A stretch of 64,000 bases of DNA from SG8-30 sp963695155. Lineage in GTDB: Bacteria; Pseudomonadota; Gammaproteobacteria; Steroidobacterales; Steroidobacteraceae. Where the stretch lies: positions 248,001 to 312,000 of the forward strand of contig CAVOGD010000005.1 of NCBI GenBank assembly GCA_963695155.1, in the 5' to 3' direction. A program made the translations under genes and the position numbers. This document shows, one piece after another, positions 1 through 8,833 of the stretch (within the stretch, counting starts at the first letter, position 1; each line of letters opens with the position of its first letter). Below the pieces are notes generated by a model. That model was not told where the DNA came from and searched no databases. It saw nothing but the letters and a program-made list of their open reading frames with translations.

Positions 1-1
1 T

Positions 2-205
2 GAACCAGAACAACTCGTCGAGCGAGCGAACGCCGGCCGTGATGCCCATGCTGTCGCGCAGCGGCCGCAGGATGTAGTAGGCCGTGAACAGCAGGAAGTG
101 ATAGGAGAAGGCCAGCAGCAGCGCCGGCGCCTCGTCGGCGCGCACGTTGGCGACACGGCCGACGGCGCGTACCACGATCCCGGGCGCTGGCGCGGCGATG
201 CCCAT
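2..205 (-). CDS. Membrane transporter fragment, likely nucleotide/MFS-type (5' end only)
   Basis: Only the first 68 codons lie in the window; the gene runs off the left edge. The start ATG is at 205, 15 bases after the stop of the oligopeptidase gene on the same strand, so the two are probably co-transcribed. The N-terminal part reads as a soluble lead followed by a hydrophobic helix and the segment YYILRPLRDSMGITAG. A YYILRPLRD-MG pattern near the end of the first membrane helix is what I recall from NTP/NDP-exchange (Tlc-like) and related MFS-type proteins of Xanthomonadales. The assignment rests on this one motif. The substrate is unknown. Confidence 0.5.
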   Translation of the reverse strand, partial: MGIAAPAPGIVVRAVGRVANVRADEAPALLLAFSYHFLLFTAYYILRPLRDSMGITAGVRSLDELFWF

Positions 206-220
206 CCGTGCGGCGGCGAC

Positions 221-2374
221 CTAGCCGCCGGCGCCGGCGAGGTCCAGCAGGAAGGCGTACTCCTCGGCGATCTCGCGGATGTGCTGGAAGCGTCCCGAGC
301 GGCCGCCGTGACCCGCGTCCATGTTGGTGCGCAGCAGGAGCGGGTTGTCGCCGGTCTTCAGCTTGCGCAGCCTGGCGATCCACTTGGCCGCCTCGAAGTA
401 CTGCACCTGGCTGTCCCACAGGCCCGCGGTCACCAGCATGGCCGGGTAGTCCTGCGCGGCCACGTTGTCGTACGGCGAATAGGACAGCATGTACTCGTAG
501 TATTGCCGCTCGCGCGGGTCGCCCCACTCCAGGAATTCGTTGGTGGTGAGCGGCAGGCTTTCGTCGAGCATGGTCGTAACCACGTCCACGAACGGCACCG
601 AGCTGACGATGCCCCGGTAGTCCTTTGGCGCATCGTTGGCGACCGCGCCCATCAGCAGCCCGCCGGCGCTGCGGCCGACCGCGAACACGCGCCCCGGATC
701 CGCGTAGCGCTCACGGACCAGGAAGCGCGTCACGTCCACAAAGTCCGTGAAGGTGTTCTTCTTGTTCAGCAGCTTGCCGGCGTCGTACCAGCCGCGTCCC
801 ATTTCCTGCCCGCCGCGCACGTGGGCGATCGCGAACACGAAGCCGCGGTCGAGCAGCGAGAGCCGGGCCAGGGAGAAGGTCGGGTCGCTCGAGTACCCGT
901 AGGAACCATAGCCATGCTGCAGCAGCGGCGCCGTGCCGTCGCGCCGCACGCCCTTGCGGTAGACCACCGACACCGGCACCCGCGTCCCGTCGCGCACCGC
1001 CGCCCACAGGTGCTCGGTGGCGTACTGCGCCGGATCGAAGTCGCCCAGCACCGGCTCGCGCTTCAGCAGCTCGCGGCGGCCCGTGCGCACGTCGTAGTCA
1101 TAGGTCGTCAGCGGCGTCGTCAGCGATGTGTAGGTGTGGCGCACAACGACGGTGTCGAGCTCCTCGTTGACGTCGAGGCGCATCGTGAAGGCCGGCTCGT
1201 CGGCGTCGATGAGGGACTCCGCGCCGCCGTCCCACGGCCGGATGCGGATCCTGAGCAGGCCGCCCGAGCGCTCGTTGACGGCCATGAAGCCGTCGAACAC
1301 GTCCAGGTCCTCGACCGCCGCATCGTCCCGGTGCGCCACGATGTCGCGCCACGCCGAGCGGTCGCGTTCCCGCCCCACCGGCACCTCGATCACGCGGAAA
1401 TTCGGCGCCTGGAAGTTGCTGCGCACGATCCAGCGGCCCGCGTGGTGCTCCGGGTAGTACTCGTGGCCCGGTTCCTTGGGCAGCATCAGCGTGAAGCGCA
1501 GCAGCGGATCAGACGCCACCGCGTAATGAACCTCAGTGGCGTCGCTGCCGCTGGCGACGATCAGCAGGTATCGCTCGTCCTTGGTCAGCGACACCGAGGT
1601 GTAGAAGCCCGTGTCGTCCTGCTCGTAGACCAGCGCGTCCTGCGCCGGGTCGGTGCCCAGCACGTGCTTGCGCACGCGGTAGCCCAGCAGCGTCTCCGGG
1701 TGCTTTTCCACGTACAGCAGGGTGCGGCTGTCGGCGGCCCAGGCGACCTCCGGTTCCGCGTTCTCGATGCGGTCGGGCAGCAGCTCGCCGGTCTGCAGGT
1801 CCTTGAAGCGCAGCGAATACTGCCGCCGGCCGACGCGGTCCTCGGCCCAGGCCAGCCTGCGGTTGTCGCTGGCGACCGCCGTGCCGCCGATCTCGAAGTA
1901 ATCGGAGTCGCCGGCCATCGCGTTGCCGTCGAGCAGCACCTGTTCCGGCGCCTCCAGGGTGCCCGCCTTGCGCGCGTGAACGGCGTACTCCTGGCCGGTC
2001 TCGAAGCGGGTGTAGTACCAGTACCCGTGCTTGCGGTACGGCACGCTCGCGTCGTCCTGCTTGATGCGCCCCACGATTTCCGCGTACAGGCGGTCCTCGA
2101 GCGGCCGCAGGTGGGCCATCATCGCGGCGGTGTAGGCATTCTCCGCCTGCAGGTAGGCCAGCACCTGCGGATCGCGGCGCGTGTCGTCCCGCAGCCAGTA
2201 GTAATCGTCGCGCCGCACCCCGTGCGGCGCGCGGAGTTCATGCGGCTTTTCTGCTACCCGCGGCGGCGGGGTCGCGGCGCTCTCTTTCTGCATGGGGATC
2301 GTCGTCTCCGGGAGGCCTGCGGTACACGCAGCTGCCAGCAGGGTGACCGCAAGGGCGATTGGGATCCTGTGCAC
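221..2374 (-). CDS. ptrB: Oligopeptidase B / prolyl oligopeptidase family lipoprotein (S9A)
   Basis: Serine peptidase that cleaves short peptides, in the S9A family usually after Arg/Lys. I chose the GTG at 2374 because it yields a compact lipoprotein signal (LAVTLLAAAC). An upstream in-frame ATG at 2407 gives an 11-residue longer product (728 aa). Numbered from that ATG, the N-terminal half (about 60-430) is the beta-propeller and the C-terminal third the alpha/beta hydrolase. The catalytic triad is visible: Ser580 in GRSAGG, Asp665 in GLWDSQV and His700 in DAGHGG. The length suits the family (about 680-730 aa). The predicted lipidated Cys28 suggests envelope anchoring, unlike the cytosolic E. 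coli enzyme. Oligopeptidase B versus another S9A peptidase cannot be settled by eye. Confidence 0.88.
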   Translation of the reverse strand: MHRIPIALAVTLLAAACTAGLPETTIPMQKESAATPPPRVAEKPHELRAPHGVRRDDYYWLRDDTRRDPQVLAYLQAENAYTAAMMAHLRPLEDRLYAEIVGRIKQDDASVPYRKHGYWYYTRFETGQEYAVHARKAGTLEAPEQVLLDGNAMAGDSDYFEIGGTAVASDNRRLAWAEDRVGRRQYSLRFKDLQTGELLPDRIENAEPEVAWAADSRTLLYVEKHPETLLGYRVRKHVLGTDPAQDALVYEQDDTGFYTSVSLTKDERYLLIVASGSDATEVHYAVASDPLLRFTLMLPKEPGHEYYPEHHAGRWIVRSNFQAPNFRVIEVPVGRERDRSAWRDIVAHRDDAAVEDLDVFDGFMAVNERSGGLLRIRIRPWDGGAESLIDADEPAFTMRLDVNEELDTVVVRHTYTSLTTPLTTYDYDVRTGRRELLKREPVLGDFDPAQYATEHLWAAVRDGTRVPVSVVYRKGVRRDGTAPLLQHGYGSYGYSSDPTFSLARLSLLDRGFVFAIAHVRGGQEMGRGWYDAGKLLNKKNTFTDFVDVTRFLVRERYADPGRVFAVGRSAGGLLMGAVANDAPKDYRGIVSSVPFVDVVTTMLDESLPLTTNEFLEWGDPRERQYYEYMLSYSPYDNVAAQDYPAMLVTAGLWDSQVQYFEAAKWIARLRKLKTGDNPLLLRTNMDAGHGGRSGRFQHIREIAEEYAFLLDLAGAGG

Positions 2375-2482
2375 GGTACCGCCTGGCCGGCCTGAACCGT
2401 CGAACATGGTACAGGTCCCGGTCGCGATGCGGCACGGCCGGGCGTCCCGGGGCGCCGCCCGCGGCGGCGGTCCGCGACGGTT

Positions 2483-3448
2483 TCAGCCCGGTGCCGCAGC
2501 CACCAGGTGGCGGCCCAGCGCATCGCCGGACAGGAACGCCGCTTCCACGCGGGCATCGAGGCACCAGTCGCCACAGAAGCCGATGCCCGCCGCGAGGTCC
2601 GCGACAAATGCCTCGCCCAGCGGGGCTTCCACGCGCGAATGCAGCCAGCGATGCGCCGACACCGTGGCGACCGGTGGCAACGGCTCGCCCAGCCTCTGCG
2701 CGAAGCGCTCCAGCAACCCTTCCTGTATCGCCTGGGGCGCGGCCGCGAGTCGCTGCCGCGACCAGTCCCCCGCCGCATGCAGCACCCAGGCGTCCGGCCC
2801 GGCGCGTCCCGGCTTCGACGAATTGCGCGCAAACCACGGCAATACCGGATCGTCGCTCCAGTGCGCATCGAGCGGCGCGGCCACCGGCCGCTCGAAGCCC
2901 ACCATGACGGTCCAGCACGGCGACATCGGCACCTCGGCCACCCGCGCGGCCAGCCCCACGTGACCACCTGCCAGCGCGGCCGCCTGCGGTGCCGGCACTG
3001 CGAACACGACGACGTCGAAGTCACCGCCCTGCCGGCGACCGGAATCGTCGTGCAGCGCCCAGCGGCTGCGCTGGCGGGACAGGGTCGCGATCCTGCAGTC
3101 CATGTTCACGTCGAGCCCGGCCGCGAGCCACGCGCAGAATGACGCCATCCCTGGCGTGCCGACCCACAGTTCCCGGGTTTCCTGCTCGCCGCCAGGCCAG
3201 CGCGGCATCCAGCGCGCGGCGCATCCCGCGCCCGCCGCAGCCGCCGTCAAACGCGCGAAATCCGCATCGCGGACGGTGAAGTACTGCGCGCCGTGGTCGA
3301 AGCCCATGGCCTGGCCATCGCGCGTGGCCAGGCGGCCGCCCGGCCGGCGCCCCTTGTCGAACACCTGCACGTCGAGGCCGGCGGCGCGCAGCCGTCGCGC
3401 GCACGCGAGGCCCGCCAGTCCCGCGCCGATCACCGCATAGGCCGGCAT
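2483..3448 (-). CDS. Renalase-like FAD/NAD(P)-dependent amine oxidoreductase
   Basis: A 321-residue flavoprotein. The dinucleotide-binding motif GAGLAG is at residues 8-13, followed by an acidic strand end and the RRPGGRLATR segment (about 34-43) that contacts FAD in renalase-like and amine-oxidase-fold proteins. FDHGAQYFTVRD follows, which is typical of bacterial renalase-like proteins. A C-terminal FCGDW segment completes the FAD site. Bacterial renalases oxidise isomeric forms of NAD(P)H, but the substrate here is inferred only from family. It sits upstream of, and in line with, the ptrB gene (75-108 bp gap) and diverges from the MalM-like lipoprotein. No signal peptide is seen, so a cytosolic location is likely. 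Confidence 0.8.
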   Translation of the reverse strand: MPAYAVIGAGLAGLACARRLRAAGLDVQVFDKGRRPGGRLATRDGQAMGFDHGAQYFTVRDADFARLTAAAAGAGCAARWMPRWPGGEQETRELWVGTPGMASFCAWLAAGLDVNMDCRIATLSRQRSRWALHDDSGRRQGGDFDVVVFAVPAPQAAALAGGHVGLAARVAEVPMSPCWTVMVGFERPVAAPLDAHWSDDPVLPWFARNSSKPGRAGPDAWVLHAAGDWSRQRLAAAPQAIQEGLLERFAQRLGEPLPPVATVSAHRWLHSRVEAPLGEAFVADLAAGIGFCGDWCLDARVEAAFLSGDALGRHLVAAAPG

Positions 3449-3585
3449 GGATTCAGCACTCCGCGTGAAACGACCCGCAGCGATTCTAGGCTGTTGCCGC
3501 GATGGAGCGCAGGAAGGGTGCTGCGCGTGCCAACCGGCACCCGCGGCATGCTAGCCTCTTGCGTCCCGTTCGATCCGGTCAGTTC

Positions 3586-4257
3586 ATGCACAAGGCATCC
3601 GTACTCATCGTCGCTGCCGTCGCGCTCGCCGGCGGCTGCGCAACCTCCCCGCGGCACTATCCGGGCTCACCGCCCGCACGCCTGGCCGCGTACGAGCGGA
3701 CGGCGCCCTGCTGCGCCGATCCGGAGGGGTTCGACTACGCCGAACTGCCGGAGGCCGGCACGCTCGATGTCGTGATCGGCACGGCCACCCCGGCCTTCGA
3801 GTTCCAGAGCGGCCGCAGCCATTTCGCGGCCTTCCGGCTGCCGGCCGCCGCGCAGCCGTACCGGGTGCGCGTGCGCAGCCTCATCGATAGCCCGCGGGCG
3901 GATGCCGCAAGCGTGTTCTACCCGGTGCTGGCCATGATGGACGACGCGTTCATCGTGACCCGCGTCTCCAGCCTCGACAACCTGCGCCTGGAGCAGGCCC
4001 TGACGGTGCCCGGCGGCGAGCCGGGCCTGGCCGTGACGGTGCCGTTCGACCCGGCCAGCGCACGGGAGCGGTACCTGGTGGTGTTCACGCCGGCGGTGCT
4101 GCTTGGCTCGCCGCCGCCGGAGCGCCGTGACGGCGACGTGCTGACCGTGGGGACCCGCCTGTGGCTGGACCGCCGCGGCGCCGGCCTGGTCGAGCCGTCG
4201 CCGTACGGGCGGCTGAGCATCTCGGTGGCCCCGATCGACCCGCCCGGCCCGGGCTGA
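3586..4257 (+). CDS. MalM-like periplasmic lipoprotein
   Basis: The start at 3586 (MHKASVLIV) gives a 223-residue lipoprotein with lipobox ALAGGC and Cys18; an ATG at 3502 would place 28 unlikely residues before the signal. The mature part has the layout I know from MalM, the maltose-operon periplasmic protein: a CC pair, a D/E-Y-L segment, then AFEFQSGRSHFAAFRLP and an IDSP strand region. MalM in E. coli belongs to the maltose regulon and its molecular role is poorly defined. No maltose genes surround this copy, so it is an orphan member and the name indicates family only. It is transcribed divergently from the renalase-like gene. Confidence 0.72.
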   Translation: MHKASVLIVAAVALAGGCATSPRHYPGSPPARLAAYERTAPCCADPEGFDYAELPEAGTLDVVIGTATPAFEFQSGRSHFAAFRLPAAAQPYRVRVRSLIDSPRADAASVFYPVLAMMDDAFIVTRVSSLDNLRLEQALTVPGGEPGLAVTVPFDPASARERYLVVFTPAVLLGSPPPERRDGDVLTVGTRLWLDRRGAGLVEPSPYGRLSISVAPIDPPGPG

Positions 4258-4273
4258 CCTGGCGCAAAAAACA

Positions 4274-4301
4274 AGGCCGGCGCGGTTGCCCGCGCCGGCC
4301 T
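4274..4301 (-). terminator. Intrinsic terminator of the unknown lipoprotein gene
   Basis: A perfect 12-bp GC-rich stem (4274-4285 with 4290-4301) with a four-base loop. On the minus strand it is followed by a run of six T residues interrupted once (TTGTTTTTTG). It lies 27 bases past the stop of the gene at 4328-4840. The MalM-like gene ends 17 bases away on the other strand and may share the hairpin, though its own 3' side lacks a T run. Confidence 0.85.
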
Positions 4302-4327
4302 GGGTCGTCGATCCCCCGGATGCGGCT

Positions 4328-4840
4328 TCAGCCGGCCGGAGCAGCCTCGTCGGCCGGGGCCTCGCCCTCTTCCATCATCTCCTCGCCCATGGCGGGCGCG
4401 GCGGGCGCGCCGGTGCAGCCCTCGAGGCCGTCTATGAAGATGGCCTTCACGTCGCCGGCATCGGCGACCTGGATCTTGCAGCTGTGCGGCCCGGAGCGCA
4501 GCGGCGCGCTGAACTCCCACTCGCCCGGCGCCAGCGGCAGCGACTCGCCGGTGCCATTGCACATGGGCGCGCCGTTCTCGTCCGACGGCCCGGTCATGGC
4601 GACGTCCGTCACCATCATGCGGTTGTTCGCGTACTTGTTGGCCTCACCGCTCAGCGCAATCGGCGAGATCCGCACCGGGATCGTCTCGCACTCGCCGCCC
4701 GAAGAGATCGTCTTGACGCTGATGGCCACCCGGATCAGCGGCAGGGCGTCGTTCGAACTCCCACCGCAGCCGGCCAGCGCCAGCACCGCGGCCGCTGCCG
4801 CCAGCACGATTCCGTTGCCGCCACCGTTGAAACTGGTCAT
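4328..4840 (-). CDS. Uncharacterised secreted lipoprotein
   Basis: A 170-residue protein with an alanine-rich signal segment and a clear lipobox (ALAGC, Cys25). The mature region has four further cysteines (in GGECET, APMCNG, HSCKI and EGCTG), compatible with two disulfides. It ends in an acidic, alanine/proline-rich, methionine-containing tail of about 30 residues. I do not recognise the family. The regular alternation of hydrophobic and polar residues in the middle suggests a beta-rich fold. It stands alone between the MalM-like gene and the methyltransferase, with its own terminator. Confidence 0.7.
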   Translation of the reverse strand: MTSFNGGGNGIVLAAAAAVLALAGCGGSSNDALPLIRVAISVKTISSGGECETIPVRISPIALSGEANKYANNRMMVTDVAMTGPSDENGAPMCNGTGESLPLAPGEWEFSAPLRSGPHSCKIQVADAGDVKAIFIDGLEGCTGAPAAPAMGEEMMEEGEAPADEAAPAG

Positions 4841-5032
4841 GTCCTCTGGCTCCCCTGTGTGTATAGGCCCGCCCGCGGGCGGCAGGATCTGGCTCGCAAA
4901 CTCCCATTCTACAACGTCTGCCGGCCCCGCGGCCCGTCATCGAGCACCGCCGGCCTGCCCCACGGCCCGGTCCCGCCACATCCGCCCTGCGCCCGGGCCG
5001 GGCCCGGTACAGCACCGTCCAGCCCCGGGGAA

Positions 5033-5626
5033 TCAGCCGCTTGCGGGCCAGCCGCGCTCGAGTTCCCACAGCACGGGCCGGCAGCCGCGCCGCGTGAGCA
5101 TGCCCGCGCCGACCGGCTGGAAGTTCCGCGCCAGCCTCCTGCGGTACCAGTCGGCCTTGCGCAGGTGCACGCCGCCGTCGCTGCGCGCGCGGTCCGCGGT
5201 GCCCCGCCAGTCCTCGAGCGTCAGTGCACTGACGTACGCGGCACCACGGCTCAGCCGGCCCAGGTTCGCCAGCGCCGCAGCCGCCGTCCGGTCATCCAGG
5301 TACTGAAGCACGTCGTGACAGATGACGAGGTCGAATTGCGCACGCGGGCGATAGGCCTCGAGGCCGGCGTGCACCCAGCCGTGGCGCTTCGCCAGGTATT
5401 CGCTCGCCTCCAGACCCACGTAGCTGGCCCGCGGAAAGTGGCGCCCGACCGCGGCACGCATGTAGCCCAGTCCACAGCCCGCGTCGAGCACGCGCCGGAC
5501 CCTGAAGCCCAGGTAGGCCGTGCCGGCGCAGACAAAGTCCGCGAGCTTCTCCTGCTCGCGGCGGGTCGAGACCCGCGTCGCAGGGTCGCGGTAATAGCGA
5601 CGATAGAATTCGGCATCGAAGCGCAT
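5033..5626 (-). CDS. Class I SAM-dependent methyltransferase
   Basis: A 197-residue protein with the SAM-binding motif I VLDAGCGLG (residues 46-54), an acidic residue at the end of strand 2 (GLEASEY) and the post-motif DLVICHDVLQYL. All of these are typical of small class I (UbiE/Tam-like) methyltransferases. It begins with FDAEFYRRYYRDP, a lead often seen in such enzymes. It follows the MtrB-type porin gene by 47 bases on the same strand and could be the last gene of the electron-transfer operon, but nothing shows its substrate. I started it at ATG 5626; the frame stays open further upstream only as a shadow of the porin gene. Confidence 0.8.
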   Translation of the reverse strand: MRFDAEFYRRYYRDPATRVSTRREQEKLADFVCAGTAYLGFRVRRVLDAGCGLGYMRAAVGRHFPRASYVGLEASEYLAKRHGWVHAGLEAYRPRAQFDLVICHDVLQYLDDRTAAAALANLGRLSRGAAYVSALTLEDWRGTADRARSDGGVHLRKADWYRRRLARNFQPVGAGMLTRRGCRPVLWELERGWPASG

Positions 5627-5673
5627 CGCCCGCGGCTTCGACGCCGGGCGGCCATCGGCCGCCCGGCGCTGCG

Positions 5674-7806
5674 TCACTCGGTGGCTGCCGACGGGCCGCC
5701 GAAGCGGTAGCGGACCGACAGCCCGACCACATTGACCGTGTAATCGTACGGATCCGCGCCCAGGCCCAGCACCCCGGCCAGCGTCGCCGGCTCCACGCCG
5801 TCCAGCGCCCAGTCGCTCGAGGAGTAGTCCTCGCGCGCATAAGTCATGCGCACGCCCAGCCGCTCGTTCACGTCGTAGCCCGCCGTGAAGCGCAGGGCGT
5901 TGAACCTGGACCGCAGCGTGGGGAACGCGCCTGCCACGCCGGGCACTGCGGAGGTCGTGCCGATCAGGCCGGTCGCGCTCGCGTACGTATAGTCGAGGCC
6001 GAGGTCCAGCTTGCCGCCGATGTCGCGCCACTGCACGCCGCCGCCGGCGGTCTCGAATTCGTCCTCGTGCGTGGCGGTCCACGGCAGCACGACCGACGGC
6101 AGCCCTTCCTGGCCCGCCTGCCTGGTCAGGATGTTCTGGTAGCCGGCCGTCCCGTAGACGGCCACCTTCTCGGTGACGGCCCAGCTGGCCGTGCCGGAAT
6201 ACCGGTAGTCGCGGCTCGACTTGAGGCCCAGCACCGACAGCCGGTACTCGTCGTTGGCGTAGGCGCCCTGCACGGCGAACGACAGCCGCCACGGCGTCCA
6301 CGTCAGCATGCCCTCCGCGAACTCGCCATCTCGATTCGTGAGGTAGAACTTCCTGAGCAGCGGGTTCTCCGGCGGCAGGAACGCCTGCACCGTGTACTGG
6401 CCGCCGTCCGCGTCCACGTGCGCCTCGCCGTAGCTGCCCTTGAACTCCACGGTGGCGTGCGGCCGCACGCGCAGGCCGCCCCAGCCACGCGTTTCCTCGG
6501 TCCTGTCGGTCACCAGGTTGCTGCGCTTGGTCTCGTCCTGTTCGGCGCCCCCGGACAGGTACAGCCAGTCGAAGACCCTGACCTCGCCCCAGGCGTCGAG
6601 GCGCGCGCGCTCGCGGCCGTAACGCACCGAACTCGCCGCCGGGCCGATGGCGGAATCGCTTTCCACGTACCCGGCCAGGGAGAACGGCGCGGTGTTGTCG
6701 TCGCGTTCGTCGTAGCGGTAGCCCACCCGCGCGCGCACCCGCGAGTGCGGACGCAGCGACAGGCTGGCCCGGTAGTGCGTCGTGTCGACGTCGCCGTTCA
6801 GGCGATCGCGCGGCAGCGGCGCAACCAGCGCCAGCGCGGCGCTGGTGGACAGCGGCAGCAGCAGGTCGTCCTGCTCCATCGTGCCGTCCGCGTAGCGATA
6901 GCTCAGCACGCCGTCCCACCACGGCAGCCGGAAATTACCGTCCAGCGTCAGCTTCTGCGCCTTGTTGTCGGGCGCCAGCGCCTTGCGGCCGCGCGTCGTG
7001 TCCGGCGCCTGCGGCAGGTACGGGTTGTCGAAGCTGACCGACCCGAGCTGGTTGTCGTACTCGGAGCCGTACCAGGACAGGCGTACGAAGCCGCGCCTGA
7101 ACGTGTACACGGCGCCGACCTTGAACTGGTCGTGGGTCGCGTCCACGGGCTCTGCGAACTGCAGCGCCTGCATGATGAAGCTGGCGCCGCCGAGGCGGCT
7201 GCCCTGCGACTCCTCGCTGCTGAAATCCGCGAAGAACTTCAGCTGGTCGCCGAACAGGTAGTCGAGGCCGGCGCCCAGCGTCGTGCGCTCGGTGCCGATC
7301 CGCACCGGCGCCAGCGACCCCGCCAGCGCCGTCATGCCCGTGGTCGCGCCACTGCGCACCCAGCCGGCCGGCAGGACCAGGCTGTTGCGGCCCGACAGGC
7401 TGAACGGCGTCACCGTGCTGTCCCAGGCGTTGCGCGGCAGTTCATCGTAGGCCAGGCGCGCCTCGAAACGGCCTTCCTTGCCGGCTGCCACGCGCGCCGC
7501 CGGGTCGAAGCCCAGGTCGGCGAGTTCGTAGTTCCAGTAGGTCCCGGACTCGTTGCGCTGGCCGCCGCTGGCGCTGACGGCCGGGTAGCTGCCCTTTTCG
7601 TCGAGCCCGTTGTACTCGCCGAACTTGGCGGAATCCTCGTCCACGTAGAGCGCGCCGGCGTCCAGCTCGGTTTCGAACGAGACCGGGAAGGGGCACGACT
7701 CGCACTTCCACTCCGAGGTGTCCACGCCGTGCGCCGTGCTCGACAACGCGACCGGGGCGGCGAGCGCCGCGGTGACGGCCAGGGTCAGTTTCAGCTTGCT
7801 TCTCAT
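5674..7806 (-). CDS. mtrB: MtrB/PioB-family decahaem-associated outer-membrane porin
   Basis: A 710-residue outer-membrane beta-barrel of the family that sheaths an MtrA-type decahaem cytochrome and links it to surface cytochromes. The signal peptide ends near TAHG (about residue 25). Just after it comes a CESCPF motif, the N-terminal CxxC characteristic of MtrB/PioB proteins. The rest is a long series of amphipathic strands rich in Tyr, Arg and Asp (repeated RYDER, YRYADG and GxxY segments), ending in VRYRFGG. It starts 20 bases after the stop of the MtrA-type gene, consistent with co-translation. The length is in the usual range (about 650-720). Iron versus another electron acceptor, and the direction of flow, cannot be told. 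Confidence 0.9.
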   Translation of the reverse strand: MRSKLKLTLAVTAALAAPVALSSTAHGVDTSEWKCESCPFPVSFETELDAGALYVDEDSAKFGEYNGLDEKGSYPAVSASGGQRNESGTYWNYELADLGFDPAARVAAGKEGRFEARLAYDELPRNAWDSTVTPFSLSGRNSLVLPAGWVRSGATTGMTALAGSLAPVRIGTERTTLGAGLDYLFGDQLKFFADFSSEESQGSRLGGASFIMQALQFAEPVDATHDQFKVGAVYTFRRGFVRLSWYGSEYDNQLGSVSFDNPYLPQAPDTTRGRKALAPDNKAQKLTLDGNFRLPWWDGVLSYRYADGTMEQDDLLLPLSTSAALALVAPLPRDRLNGDVDTTHYRASLSLRPHSRVRARVGYRYDERDDNTAPFSLAGYVESDSAIGPAASSVRYGRERARLDAWGEVRVFDWLYLSGGAEQDETKRSNLVTDRTEETRGWGGLRVRPHATVEFKGSYGEAHVDADGGQYTVQAFLPPENPLLRKFYLTNRDGEFAEGMLTWTPWRLSFAVQGAYANDEYRLSVLGLKSSRDYRYSGTASWAVTEKVAVYGTAGYQNILTRQAGQEGLPSVVLPWTATHEDEFETAGGGVQWRDIGGKLDLGLDYTYASATGLIGTTSAVPGVAGAFPTLRSRFNALRFTAGYDVNERLGVRMTYAREDYSSSDWALDGVEPATLAGVLGLGADPYDYTVNVVGLSVRYRFGGPSAATE

Positions 7807-7826
7807 GTCTTGGTCCTCCGCCGCGT

Positions 7827-8771
7827 TCAGCGTGTCAGCTTGCGGCCGGACGGGTGGTTCGAGCCGTGCACCTGCGAATGGCAGTTTGCGCAGCTGCTCG
7901 CGAGCAGCGACGCGGAGGGCGAGCCGCCCGGCAGGCTGGCCGGCAGCCCCGGCACCGACGGGTGGCCCTCGCGGCCGTGGCACTGCTGGCACAGGAACGG
8001 CGCGCGCTGGCTCAGCATGCTGAGGTTCGCGGAGCCGTGCGGCTTGTGGCACAGGCCGCAGTCCTCGCTGGCTGGCGCGTGCTCCCACAGGAACGGGCCG
8101 CGCTTGTCGGCGTGGCACGTGAAGCAGGTCTCGTTGACCGTATCGCCCTTCAGCGACGCGTCCGTCATCGAGCCGTGCGGCGTGTGGCAGGACGTGCAGC
8201 CCATCTGCCCCTCCCGCACCGGGTGCGCGAACGGCAGCAGCGTTTCGGCCTTCTGGATCTGGTGGCAGGTGCCGCAGACGCCCGCTTCGGTCGCCTTGGC
8301 GCGCACCGGATCGTGCCTGGCGTGCAGGCGATGGCAATCCGCGCAGCCCACGTCACGGGCTTCGTGCGCCGAGGCGTGCCACTCGGGCAGCTGCGAGTCG
8401 TGGCAGCCGGTGCACATGCCGTTCTGGTCGCGGATCGAGGTCGCCTTGTCGCGGCCGAACTGCACGACGGGCGGCCGTTCCTCGCCGCGCCTGACGCGCG
8501 CGGTGTGCTTGCCGCCCGGGCCGTGGCAGGCCTCGCACTGCAGTTGACCCGCGCCGAAGGGCGTGCGCGGGTCGCCGGGGCGCGCGTGGCGGGTGTGGAA
8601 GATGTCGTCCACCTCCGGGCTGCCGCCGTGACAGCCGAGGCAGGTGTCGGCCCCGCCCTTGCTGTATTGCGGCGCCTCGTCCGCGCCACCCTGCGCCATC
8701 GACGCGCCGGCCAGCAGCACGGCGGCCGCGCCGGCGGCCGACAGTGCAACGATCCAGGCTCTTCCCGTCAT
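7827..8771 (-). CDS. mtrA: DmsE/MtrA-family periplasmic decahaem c-type cytochrome
   Basis: A 314-residue exported cytochrome with exactly ten CxxCH haem-attachment motifs: CLGCH, CEACH, CTGCH, CADCH, CGTCH, CTSCH, CFTCH, CGLCH, CQQCH and CANCH. The signal peptide ends around ASMAQ. The spacing and the length match MtrA/PioA/DmsE, which sits inside the MtrB barrel and passes electrons across the outer membrane. I chose ATG 8771 (MTGRAW) because the upstream extension in the open frame lacks signal-peptide character. It lies between the mtrC-type and mtrB-type genes in one minus-strand operon. Haem maturation genes (ccm) are not in the window. Confidence 0.93.
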   Translation of the reverse strand: MTGRAWIVALSAAGAAAVLLAGASMAQGGADEAPQYSKGGADTCLGCHGGSPEVDDIFHTRHARPGDPRTPFGAGQLQCEACHGPGGKHTARVRRGEERPPVVQFGRDKATSIRDQNGMCTGCHDSQLPEWHASAHEARDVGCADCHRLHARHDPVRAKATEAGVCGTCHQIQKAETLLPFAHPVREGQMGCTSCHTPHGSMTDASLKGDTVNETCFTCHADKRGPFLWEHAPASEDCGLCHKPHGSANLSMLSQRAPFLCQQCHGREGHPSVPGLPASLPGGSPSASLLASSCANCHSQVHGSNHPSGRKLTR

Positions 8772-8833
8772 GTTCCAAACCCCTGTCAGACACTCGGCGG
8801 CGGCCGGTCGTGCCGGTCGCCGCCAGGAAGCCA

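Noticed and set aside
98..2395. Long plus-strand open frame opposite the oligopeptidase gene
   Set aside because: High-GC shadow frame; composition rich in Arg/His/Val with no domain pattern, while the opposite strand has a complete catalytic triad.
6067..8547. 826-codon plus-strand frame opposite mtrB/mtrA
   Set aside because: Antisense shadow of the cytochrome and porin genes; no family motif.
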